The notes beneath the pieces were generated by a model, which saw only the letters and a list, made by a program, of their open reading frames with translations, made no database searches and was not told the DNA's origin. A program made the translations under genes and the position numbers. This document shows positions 1 to 5,967 of a stretch of 5,967 nt of DNA, piece after piece; position 1 is the stretch's first letter; each line of letters begins with the position of its first letter. Source of the DNA: an uncultured Lachnospiraceae bacterium (GTDB lineage: Bacteria; Bacillota; Clostridia; Lachnospirales; Lachnospiraceae); contig CAUCOL010000123.1 of the NCBI GenBank assembly GCA_958444395.1, positions 1 through 5,967 on the forward strand. The letters run 5' to 3'.

Positions 1-84
1 GTATGGTGGATCGTGCTTTTACTGAGTGCAGCTATGCTGCTGGTTGTATTGACCGTCATGCAGTGGGCAGCAGGCAGAGCATAA
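1..84 (+). CDS. C-terminal end of a membrane protein (5' partial)
   Basis: Reading frame 1 is open from the first base to a TAA stop at 82-84, giving 27 residues that begin VWWIVLLLSAAMLL and end QWAAGRA. The first 20 or so residues are almost wholly hydrophobic (Trp, Ile, Val, Leu, Ala, Met) and fit one transmembrane helix followed by a very short polar tail with one Arg. The start and any catalytic domain lie outside the window, so the function cannot be named. It reads in the same direction as the kinase operon but is separated from it by about 220 bases containing a possible terminator, so co-transcription is uncertain. Confidence is for a real gene end, not for identity. Confidence 0.6.
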   Translation, partial: VWWIVLLLSAAMLLVVLTVMQWAAGRA

Positions 85-303
85 GAAAAGAGAAGAGAGA
101 CATTTTCGGAAGATCCGGCTTGACGGCAGGCAGAGGATGTGAAAATGTTACAACAAGACCATTAACGGATATTTTTGTTAATGGTTTTGTTCGATTTTAC
201 TTAAAACTGAAAAAAACGGAAAGAAAAATGACAAAAATACGGGAAATCGTTATTGAGGATAGAGAAGAAAATAGCGGAGTATGGGAAAGGTATGACAGTT
301 GGC
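85..303. other. Intergenic region upstream of the kinase operon
   Basis: This 219-base gap separates the upstream gene end from the kinase. Apart from the inverted repeat at 152-191, the only other pattern is an A-rich stretch around 200-275 just before the kinase. I looked for sigma-70 type boxes downstream of the hairpin; the best pair (TTGTTA at 175-180 with a very poor -10 near 198-203) is too weak to call. If the hairpin terminates upstream transcription, the operon promoter must lie between about 177 and 280, or the operon is expressed by read-through. The purine-rich stretches GGAG (276-279) and GGAAAGG (284-290) are the only ribosome binding candidates. Confidence 0.5.
152..191 (+). 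terminator. 15-bp inverted repeat with T-rich tail; probable terminator or operator
   Basis: The arms are 152-166 and 177-191, around a 10-base loop (167-176, GGATATTTTT). The inner eight pairs (CCATTAAC / GTTAATGG) are perfect. The outer seven contain one G:U pair and otherwise match, giving a 15-pair stem in RNA. The downstream arm ends in TTTTGTT and is followed by CGATTTT, which suits a rho-independent terminator for the gene ending at 84. The complementary strand also has U-rich flanks, so it could work both ways. The stem is AT-rich and therefore weaker than a typical terminator, so an operator or other regulatory hairpin upstream of the kinase operon is a real alternative. Confidence 0.5.
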
Positions 304-1887
304 ATGGAGAACAAAGGACAAATCAGATGTATAAATTGCATGAAGCTGATACAAAAGCAGGAAAGCTGTCCGTATTGTGGTTATAATGCCGCATACTATA
401 AAGAGATACCGAGGTGTCTGCTTCCGGGGACAAAGCTGCATGACAGATATATCTTAGGAAGAGTGCTGGGAGAGGGCAGCTTCGGAATCAGCTATGTAGC
501 CTGGGACAGTCTGCTGGATACGACAGTGGCGATCAAAGAGTATTTTCCGACCGGACTGGTGAGCAGACACGTCGGAGAACAAAAAGACAATACCGTGTAT
601 GTCTTTGGCGAAGAGGAACAGCAGATCTATCAGCAGAATCTGGAGAAATATCTGTATGAGGCAAAGAGCCTGTCTGCTTTTTCGGAGCTGGACGGCATCG
701 TGTCGGTCAGAGATTTCTTTTATGAAAATAATACCGCTTATATCGTGATGGGATATGTGGATGGAATCAGTCTGAAAAAATACGTGGAGCAGGAAGGGGC
801 ACTGGATGGCAGAGAGTTTCTGGAAATGATTCGTCCGGTGATCTGGTCACTGGATAAGGTGCATAAAACCGGCATGCTGCATCGGGATATCAGCCCGGAT
901 AATCTGCTGGTGACAAAGGAAAAGAGACTTGTTCTGATTGATTTTGGAGCTGCCAGGAAAGAAAATGCACTGGCGACCCGTACCATGACGATTGTCTTTA
1001 AACGAGGCTATTCCCCGGAGGAACAGTACCGCATCAAGGGGAAGCAGGGACCGTATTCGGATGTGTATGCATTGTGTGCGACTATATATTTTGCACTGAC
1101 AGGACGGATACCGGATGAGGCGATCGACCGGGTACTGGAAGACGAAATGCCATCTCTGATCACCATGCCACAACTTTCTATATCTATGGAGCAGAAAAAG
1201 GCAGTGATGAAGGGAATTGCCGTACATCCAAAGCAGCGGTATCAGACGATGCAGCAGCTGTATGAGGATCTGTATGCAAAAGAGGAGATCAGGGAAGAGA
1301 CAGAGCACCGGAATAAATACGGAAAACTGCTGCGGATCGCCGGAATAGTGTTATTGATCGGTCTGGCGTCGGGAGTCGGATCCGTGGGTACCATATGGCA
1401 TAAGGAGCGTGCGATAAGAAAGCAGCCGGAGCAGGTGACAGAGACGGCCGCTGTTTCCGCCGGACATATCGAAGAGACGGGAGAGCCGGCGGCATCGGCA
1501 GTACCACAGAAGGTGATGGTACGCATCCCGTCCTTGGAGTATAAGACGGCAGCAGAGGTGAAGCAGCTCCTGCAAAAGAAAGGCTTGAAGGGCGTATGGA
1601 CGCACAAATATTCTGCAACGGTCGCAAAGGGAAGGGTGATCGGGCAGAAGCCGTCCGCCGGAACGAAGGTACAGAAGGGAAAAAGGATCTATCTGACGTT
1701 AAGCAAGGGAAAGAAAAGACCGGATCCGACCAAAGCTCCGGTTGTGAGCCGCCAGCCAAAAGAGCCGGCAGCACCGGCAGAAACGAGGAAGCCGAAAGTG
1801 ACACAACCGCCGGCAGCAACGAAAAAGCCGAAGGTGACACAGAAGAAAACAAAAGAACAGGATGATTTCGCGGGGATCATACCATAA
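304..1887 (+). CDS. Membrane Ser/Thr protein kinase with N-terminal zinc ribbon and extracellular PASTA domain
   Basis: A 527-residue protein. Residues 9-25 hold a four-Cys zinc ribbon (C9, C12, C22, C25). The Hanks-type kinase domain spans about 49-325: glycine loop GEGSFG (56-61), ATP lysine K78 in VAIK, helix C Glu E119, catalytic loop HRDISPDN (193-200, D195), DFG 213-215, activation-segment Thr 225/227/229, SPEEQY (237-242) and D253. One transmembrane helix follows (about 342-365), then one PASTA domain (404-469) and a Lys/Pro/Thr-rich tail. Expected role: phosphorylating Ser/Thr of cytoplasmic targets in response to an external wall or ligand signal; topology N-in, C-out. Unlike PrkC/Stk1 it has a zinc ribbon and one PASTA rather than several. 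The usual catalytic-loop Lys is Ser. The start is uncertain: ATG 304 keeps the ribbon close to the N-terminus (GGAAAGG, 13-base spacing), ATG 292 has GGAG 12 bases away, and TTG 253 lacks a convincing site. First gene of the likely operon. Confidence 0.93.
   Translation: MENKGQIRCINCMKLIQKQESCPYCGYNAAYYKEIPRCLLPGTKLHDRYILGRVLGEGSFGISYVAWDSLLDTTVAIKEYFPTGLVSRHVGEQKDNTVYVFGEEEQQIYQQNLEKYLYEAKSLSAFSELDGIVSVRDFFYENNTAYIVMGYVDGISLKKYVEQEGALDGREFLEMIRPVIWSLDKVHKTGMLHRDISPDNLLVTKEKRLVLIDFGAARKENALATRTMTIVFKRGYSPEEQYRIKGKQGPYSDVYALCATIYFALTGRIPDEAIDRVLEDEMPSLITMPQLSISMEQKKAVMKGIAVHPKQRYQTMQQLYEDLYAKEEIREETEHRNKYGKLLRIAGIVLLIGLASGVGSVGTIWHKERAIRKQPEQVTETAAVSAGHIEETGEPAASAVPQKVMVRIPSLEYKTAAEVKQLLQKKGLKGVWTHKYSATVAKGRVIGQKPSAGTKVQKGKRIYLTLSKGKKRPDPTKAPVVSRQPKEPAAPAETRKPKVTQPPAATKKPKVTQKKTKEQDDFAGIIP
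1789..1841 (+). repeat. Two near-identical 17-base repeats encoding KPKVTQ in the kinase tail
   Basis: Bases 1789-1805 and 1825-1841 match at 16 of 17 positions (AAGCCGAAAGTGACACA against AAGCCGAAGGTGACACA), with a 36-base period. They encode two copies of KPKVTQ separated by PPAATK, in the low-complexity extracellular tail of the kinase after the PASTA domain. The one difference is a silent Lys codon change, so the protein copies are identical. A short tandem duplication in a wall-facing linker is the likely origin, and copy number may vary between strains. Confidence 0.7.
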
Positions 1888-1893
1888 AAGGAG
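1888..1893 (+). promoter_or_regulatory. Ribosome binding site deciding the start of the second gene
   Basis: AAGGAG begins directly after the kinase TAA stop (1885-1887) and lies 10 bases before ATG 1904. It favours ATG 1904 over the in-frame ATG at 1862, which overlaps the kinase and has no comparable site, and over GTG 1898, which is only 4 bases away. Placing this site right after the stop suggests translation of the two genes is coupled. Confidence 0.75.
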
Positions 1894-1903
1894 TAAGGTG
1901 CAT

Positions 1904-3325
1904 ATGGGAGGAAATAAAAAAACATTTACGATGCTGGTGCATCGTATGCGGAAAGAAAAAGAATTCAGAGATTTTTCAGAGTTTATGGAAGATAAACTAC
2001 TGGACGAGGGGGAGCGAAAGGAACTGGATACCTTGTCAAAAGAGGAAAAAAGGCGTCGGCTCTATAAGCTGTTTCGCGTAAAAACGGGGCGTCATGATAT
2101 TGCTACCCAGCCTACGATGAAACGATGGTTTGGTATCGGTGGAACGGCAGTGCCGAACCGGGAGCAGATCTATGAGGTGGGATTTCGTATGGGACTTTCT
2201 TCCAAAGAGGTGCAGGAATATCTTCTGTATGGAATCTATGAACCGGCATTCCAGGTGACTGATTATCGTGAAACGATCTTTACATATGGACTGGATAATC
2301 AGTTGAGTTATGAACAGTGTCTGGATCATATCGAGGAGTTTGAGAGAAAACTGGATGAACAGGTGAAGCTGGAGCACACCTGTGGCACGCAGATGCTTCT
2401 CGGTGAATACGAGGTGCGTAAATATTATCCGTGGAACGAGTTTTGTGACTGGATGTTAGAAAATGCAGGAGATTTTAAGGGGTATAGTAAAACGACACTG
2501 AAATATTTTCAGAAATACCGTAAGATCATTCTTGACTATGTGAAGAAGGATGCGCAGGAAGAGTTGAAACGTTTACTGGAGGAAACAGATTACGCAGACT
2601 GGTGCCACAGAAGAAAACTGGATCCGAAGGAAAAGGTGCGGAATATCAAAAAATACATTCAGCACAGGGAGCATGTGCACGATACATCATTTTCGGAAGA
2701 ATGGCAGAAAAATGTACTGGAGGTCGCTGCACTGGCTGATCAGGAGAAGGAGACAAACCAGCAGTTTCTGGTTGAAGTATATGCAAACGATGCGCTGGAC
2801 AGGGACGGAAAGCCGATATTTGCTTCGGTACATGGAATGACCGAAAAACACCTGTCGGATCTGATGAATATTGCCACGCATAAGGAACGCATGCTCTACA
2901 TCCGAAAAGCGGCACGTGTCCTGGAGGAGATGGGGAAAGACAATCCATGTCCGGATTGGATCCGTGCAATGGGGCTGGAATATGACCGGAATCCTAAAGA
3001 GCTTTTGACGGTGGCAGAAGCAAAGCAGTGGATCACAAAATATTATAAGGAGAACCGGCGCAGATGCCGCCAGATCCAGCGTACAGATATGCTTCCGCTG
3101 GTACTGTATGTTGCGCAGCGAAGATATCAGGAAATGATCCATTATGATACAAATGCCTATCGGCAGAAGGATGCGCTGGAGGTATTTGAAAAGCTGGCAG
3201 AGTCCACCCTGACGGCGTGCAATATGTGTCCGCTGGACGAGCGGTATGAGCTGGATGCCGTACTTAAGATGTGCTATCAGAAGGATGAGATGTACAGTTT
3301 TTCGGAACTGTTGGAAATTGTATAA
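1904..3325 (+). CDS. Cytoplasmic helical protein with divergent HTH-like segment, function unknown
   Basis: A 473-residue soluble protein, charged and rich in Lys, Glu and Arg, with no signal peptide or membrane segment. I do not recognise it as a named family. Residues about 68-118 (from TQPTMKRWF through PNREQIYEVGFRMGLSSKEVQEYL to EPAFQV) resemble the XRE/lambda-repressor-like helical segment common in Firmicutes regulators. There, a TxxxW motif, a Pro-x-Arg helix start and a 'GLSxxExxxLL' helix recur. The rest looks mostly alpha-helical, including a basic run near RRRCRQIQR, and shows no enzyme motif. It starts 16 bases after the kinase stop behind AAGGAG, so it is probably co-expressed with the kinase. 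Possible roles, all inferred, are DNA-binding regulator, kinase substrate or adaptor. The HTH-like segment may be a protein-interaction fold without DNA binding. Confidence 0.85.
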   Translation: MGGNKKTFTMLVHRMRKEKEFRDFSEFMEDKLLDEGERKELDTLSKEEKRRRLYKLFRVKTGRHDIATQPTMKRWFGIGGTAVPNREQIYEVGFRMGLSSKEVQEYLLYGIYEPAFQVTDYRETIFTYGLDNQLSYEQCLDHIEEFERKLDEQVKLEHTCGTQMLLGEYEVRKYYPWNEFCDWMLENAGDFKGYSKTTLKYFQKYRKIILDYVKKDAQEELKRLLEETDYADWCHRRKLDPKEKVRNIKKYIQHREHVHDTSFSEEWQKNVLEVAALADQEKETNQQFLVEVYANDALDRDGKPIFASVHGMTEKHLSDLMNIATHKERMLYIRKAARVLEEMGKDNPCPDWIRAMGLEYDRNPKELLTVAEAKQWITKYYKENRRRCRQIQRTDMLPLVLYVAQRRYQEMIHYDTNAYRQKDALEVFEKLAESTLTACNMCPLDERYELDAVLKMCYQKDEMYSFSELLEIV

Positions 3326-3346
3326 GGCAGAAAGCATCTGCGGAAT

Positions 3347-3351
3347 GGAGG
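3347..3351 (+). promoter_or_regulatory. Ribosome binding site of the exported repeat protein
   Basis: GGAGG lies 5 bases before ATG 3357, inside the 31-base gap after the TAA at 3323-3325. The strong site and the signal-peptide sequence immediately after the ATG fix the start with confidence. The gap is too short to hold a separate promoter of its own. Confidence 0.8.
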
Positions 3352-3356
3352 TAAGT

Positions 3357-5967
3357 ATGAAAATAAAAAGGACGATCGCCTGGCTGCTGGTCTGCCTGGT
3401 CAGTCTGGCACTTACACTGGGGGATACAAGCAGTTTCTTTATGCCGGCACAGGGAAACACTACAGGCATGGCAGGAACACTTGCCTACGCCGGAGCACAG
3501 GAAGAGGATACACCGTATGTCCCGGATAATGCAACCTGGATTACAGAAAATCAAACAGGCTATATGGATATCTATCCGGATATGCCGCCTGTGTATTTTA
3601 CACCGAAGGAGAGTGGGGCATGGCAGTTTGAATTACATGCAGAGGGAGAGGGAAGAAATCCGTATGGTATATATATGCGTGTGGAGGCTGCAGATCAGAG
3701 CAGCTGGGATATTTGGCAATGGGGGTCTTATGGCTTTTGGGGGCAGCGTTATGATGATATATGGGATGTGGACGAATATACGCCATGTTATTTTGAAAAA
3801 GGAAGAGTCTATAAAATTGTTTTTGATATATCGCCGGATGGAGCATCTGGTGAAAGCTATCCGATGAAATATAGTTTTACTCCATCAGATAAGGCGGGAT
3901 GTGAAGATGGAACCATATGGGTTTCGAATGGATACAAAGATGATGTATGGTATGCCCGTGTCATAGGATATATTGGAAAGAAAAAAACCTGGGTTATTCC
4001 GATGAAAATGGGGGAGTATCCTGTAGACGCTCTGAATCCGAGCTGGAGTTTTTATAATAAAAGGATACAAACAATTGTAATGCTTTCAAAGGCAACAGTA
4101 GTGTTGAATTTTGATTTATTTCCTAATGTGAAAGATATTTATATATTTGATCCGGATTGTGAGATAGCCCAGTTTGATAATTTGGGATCAGATACGATCG
4201 TGTATTGCATGCCGGGTAGTGAAATGGAGAAGGTATGCAGACAAAAAGTGATTCCATATCAGCTGTTGGGACAGGATCATATGATTATGTCAACACCGGT
4301 TAGTGTCATTACATCAACAACCGGATCAGAACAGACACTGAAGGCGCAGGAATGTCAGTATACTATAGATGAAGAGGATAAAGTTACTATTACAAAATAT
4401 AATGGAACAGCAGATAATCTTTTGGTTTCTACGATAGATGGGAAAGAAGTGACAGAGATTGCCGATGGGGCATTTGCAGATAATATGAATTTAAAACGAA
4501 TTGTTCTTCCTGAAACACTGAAAAAAGTAGGAGATAATGCGTTTGCCGGATGCAGAAAATTATGTGACATATCTGCCGGATCGGGTATTACAAGTTGGGG
4601 AGTGAATACTCTTACAGATACAGCTTATGCCGGACGGGAGAGCTCCTGGGTCAATGATGTACTACAGATTGGAACATATGCGATAGAGTACAGAGGAAAT
4701 TCCGGATTATTAAAAATTCCAAAGGGGATCACATTATTGGGCGATGGTTTTGACAAAGAGTCCAAAACAACGGAAAATGTTTCTTTGCCGGAAAGTGTTC
4801 GATATATTGGAAAAGAAGCATTTGCCGGTGCAGTGAATTTAAAGTCGGTAGAGTTTGGTGGAAAAATATGCTCGGTTGGAGGAAAAGCATTTGCATCAAC
4901 GGGTGTGGAATCTGTATATATAGCAGGAGATCAGGTAGAAATTGGGGATGGTGCATTTCAGGATTGTAAAGACCTGCAGCAACTGCAGATTGATGCAGAC
5001 AGCGTGATAACAGGAGATTCCTTTATTACAGAGCCGGGTCTTGATACATTAATTTTACCACAACTTACCACGTCGATTGCTTCATTGGTAGAACGAGGAG
5101 GCACAGCAGAGTGGAAGTTGGTATTGACGAAAGAGGGCACAAGGGAGTTTGCACAGACGGCAGGAGCGTATCTTGGACATGCATATGCGTCGAGCAGTCT
5201 TAAGCTGTATCTGCCGTTTGAACAGAATACATTGGACAGGACAGAGTTTACCCCGAAGAGTTCAGCTACCTATTATAAAGATGAGTGGCATATGGCTCGG
5301 TTTATGTTTCGAAACCATATGGCAGGGGTGAGAGTGTTGACAGAGGAAGAGACATGTACTGTTCCGTATTCTGCAAAAGATATCTATAGTTATCCGCCAC
5401 TTGGTACGAAGCTGACAAATATCCGATGGGATCTGGATGGAGATGGAGGAGAAGATATCGTCCCGACAACATTGTCAGAGGATCTGGTGGCAAGGGCACT
5501 CTATCAGCTAAAAGAGGAGTCACATATATGGATGGTAGACGAAAAAGCATGGTCGATCGGAAATTGTACAGAGAATGGGAAAGTGACATATCAGTGCAGC
5601 AATTGTGGTGACCGGGAGGAAAAGATTATATATCCGAGAGGACATATTTATGCAGAGGAATGGACAACGGATATAGCTGCAACCTGTACAAAGGCTGGAA
5701 TTCAGTCAAAGCACTGTAAAAAGTGCGAAGCAAGAAAGGATGAAACTGAGGTTAAAGCAAAAGGGCATAAGTGGGATGAAGGAGTCCATATAGAAATCTC
5801 ATCACAGGATATAGTTGAAAAAGTGTTGTATACTTGTCAAGTTTGTGGAGAAACGAAGACAGAAACAGTATTGGTTAAGACACCAGTTCCGTCAAATACT
5901 ATTGAACCAGAACCGAGTGAGCTGCCGGTACCAAGCAATACACCGGAGCCAAGTCCAACCCCGGAAC
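3357..5967 (+). CDS. Secreted BspA-like leucine-rich-repeat surface protein (3' partial)
   Basis: The frame is open from ATG 3357 to the window edge, 870 residues without a stop, so the C-terminus is missing. Residues 1-22 form a signal peptide core (MKIKRT then AWLLVCLVSLALTLG); cleavage may come soon after, or near the AYA-GA at about 45-46. An aromatic-rich, probably beta-sandwich region covers about 55-165. BspA-type LRR_5 units, recognised by 'IGxxAFxxxxxLxxVxLPxx', lie at about 365-405 and 451-546. A DxDxDG calcium-loop-like motif is at 692-700. Three CxxC pairs exactly 40 residues apart (747, 787, 827), with GH and TC signatures, form GH/TC/CxxC modules. A Pro/Ser/Glu/Thr-rich stretch starts near 845 and looks like a stalk. 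Such proteins are usually exported adhesins or ligand binders; the anchor type (sortase, repeats or none) cannot be seen. It is the third gene of the likely operon. Base composition falls after the signal region. Confidence 0.9.
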   Translation, partial: MKIKRTIAWLLVCLVSLALTLGDTSSFFMPAQGNTTGMAGTLAYAGAQEEDTPYVPDNATWITENQTGYMDIYPDMPPVYFTPKESGAWQFELHAEGEGRNPYGIYMRVEAADQSSWDIWQWGSYGFWGQRYDDIWDVDEYTPCYFEKGRVYKIVFDISPDGASGESYPMKYSFTPSDKAGCEDGTIWVSNGYKDDVWYARVIGYIGKKKTWVIPMKMGEYPVDALNPSWSFYNKRIQTIVMLSKATVVLNFDLFPNVKDIYIFDPDCEIAQFDNLGSDTIVYCMPGSEMEKVCRQKVIPYQLLGQDHMIMSTPVSVITSTTGSEQTLKAQECQYTIDEEDKVTITKYNGTADNLLVSTIDGKEVTEIADGAFADNMNLKRIVLPETLKKVGDNAFAGCRKLCDISAGSGITSWGVNTLTDTAYAGRESSWVNDVLQIGTYAIEYRGNSGLLKIPKGITLLGDGFDKESKTTENVSLPESVRYIGKEAFAGAVNLKSVEFGGKICSVGGKAFASTGVESVYIAGDQVEIGDGAFQDCKDLQQLQIDADSVITGDSFITEPGLDTLILPQLTTSIASLVERGGTAEWKLVLTKEGTREFAQTAGAYLGHAYASSSLKLYLPFEQNTLDRTEFTPKSSATYYKDEWHMARFMFRNHMAGVRVLTEEETCTVPYSAKDIYSYPPLGTKLTNIRWDLDGDGGEDIVPTTLSEDLVARALYQLKEESHIWMVDEKAWSIGNCTENGKVTYQCSNCGDREEKIIYPRGHIYAEEWTTDIAATCTKAGIQSKHCKKCEARKDETEVKAKGHKWDEGVHIEISSQDIVEKVLYTCQVCGETKTETVLVKTPVPSNTIEPEPSELPVPSNTPEPSPTPE
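4449..4994 (+). repeat. BspA-type leucine-rich repeat region (LRR_5-like units)
   Basis: This part of the exported protein encodes repeated units in which a Gly, Ala, Phe core (DGAFADN, DNAFAGC, KEAFAGA, GKAFAST, DGAFQDC) is followed by xLxxVxLP-type strands. One block covers residues 365-405 and a second 451-546. Between them is an irregular insert (about 406-450) that breaks the repeat pattern. At the DNA level GCATTTGC or a close variant recurs at most Ala-Phe positions. In known BspA-family proteins these units build a curved solenoid used for binding host or microbial partners; the ligand here is unknown. Confidence 0.8.
5595..5849 (+). repeat. Three CxxC motifs spaced exactly 120 bases (40 residues)
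   Basis: Codons for CxxC pairs start at 5595, 5715 and 5835 (C747/C750, C787/C790, C827/C830), so the period is exactly 120 bases. GH pairs follow the first two (762-763 and 803-804), and a TC (C777) sits ten residues before the second. This matches the GHxW...TCxxxGxxxxxCxxC layout recurring in surface proteins of Lachnospiraceae and other clostridia. Whether the Cys bind zinc or form disulfides outside the cell is not shown by the sequence. The third unit lacks the TC part and ends in the Pro-rich stalk. Confidence 0.7.

Noticed and set aside
281..295. Tiny reading frame ATG GGA AAG GTA TGA overlapping the ATG at 292, like a coupled leader peptide
   Set aside because: Only four codons, with GGAG just 1 base upstream of its ATG and no other ribosome site at usable spacing; expected by chance.
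253..303. Upstream TTG start (253) extending the kinase by 17 residues
   Set aside because: No ribosome binding site at a usable distance before TTG, and the extension adds no domain. ATG 304 or 292 is simpler, though not proven.
228..386. Possible 52-residue ORF beginning ATG ACA AAA on the plus strand, preceded by GGAAAG
   Set aside because: It overlaps the zinc-ribbon part of the kinase in another frame, has no recognisable domain, and the kinase frame there encodes four ordered Cys, which shows which frame is real.
1862..1903. Upstream ATG at 1862 for the second gene, overlapping the kinase end
   Set aside because: The strong AAGGAG at 1888-1893 is placed for ATG 1904; the extra 14 residues have no supporting site and overlap the kinase tail codons.
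3298..3326. Possible promoter just before the surface protein gene (TATAAG at 3321-3326)
   Set aside because: The -35 position 17 bases upstream reads TTTTTC, a poor match, and the putative -10 overlaps the stop codon of the previous gene; likely chance.
2687..3469. Long minus-strand open frame (260 codons) and other minus-strand frames at 1289-1852 and 847-1308
   Set aside because: They lie opposite well-supported coding genes, give Cys/His/Pro/Ser-rich sequences without domain patterns, and have no convincing ribosome sites; they mirror the codon bias of the plus strand.
5149..5331. Short plus-strand open frames at 5149-5331, 5426-5611 and 3481-3867
   Set aside because: All sit out of frame within the continuous 870-codon frame of the surface protein, whose LRR and CxxC patterns run through these stretches.

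Overview
The window looks like a chromosomal segment from a low-to-mid GC Gram-positive anaerobe of the Clostridia, most plausibly a gut Lachnospiraceae species. This rests on strong AGGAGG-type ribosome binding sites, codon use, a zinc-ribbon/kinase/PASTA protein of a clostridial type, and a large secreted protein with BspA-like leucine-rich repeats and GH...TC...CxxC modules. The assignment is inferred from protein style, not from a marker gene.

Layout: every gene supported here lies on the plus strand. Bases 1-84 are the last 27 codons of an upstream gene ending in a hydrophobic helix. A gap of roughly 220 bases (85-303) holds a 15-bp inverted repeat with U-rich flanks (152-191), probably a terminator or operator. 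Then come three tightly spaced genes: a membrane Ser/Thr protein kinase (304-1887), a cytoplasmic helical protein with a divergent helix-turn-helix-like segment (1904-3325), and a large exported protein that runs off the right edge (3357-5967, at least 870 residues). The second and third genes start 16 and 31 bases after the preceding stop, each with a good Shine-Dalgarno sequence, so the three are likely one operon.

How they may work together (inference): the kinase has its catalytic domain inside the cell and a PASTA domain plus a Lys/Pro/Thr-rich tail outside, so it could sense the wall or a surface ligand. The helical protein is a candidate substrate, adaptor or regulator. The exported repeat protein is a candidate surface ligand or adhesin. 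No mobile element, CRISPR array, tRNA or rRNA was found. The most notable points are the hybrid kinase architecture with a Ser-for-Lys change in the catalytic loop, the unrecognised middle protein, and the link of both to a surface repeat protein.
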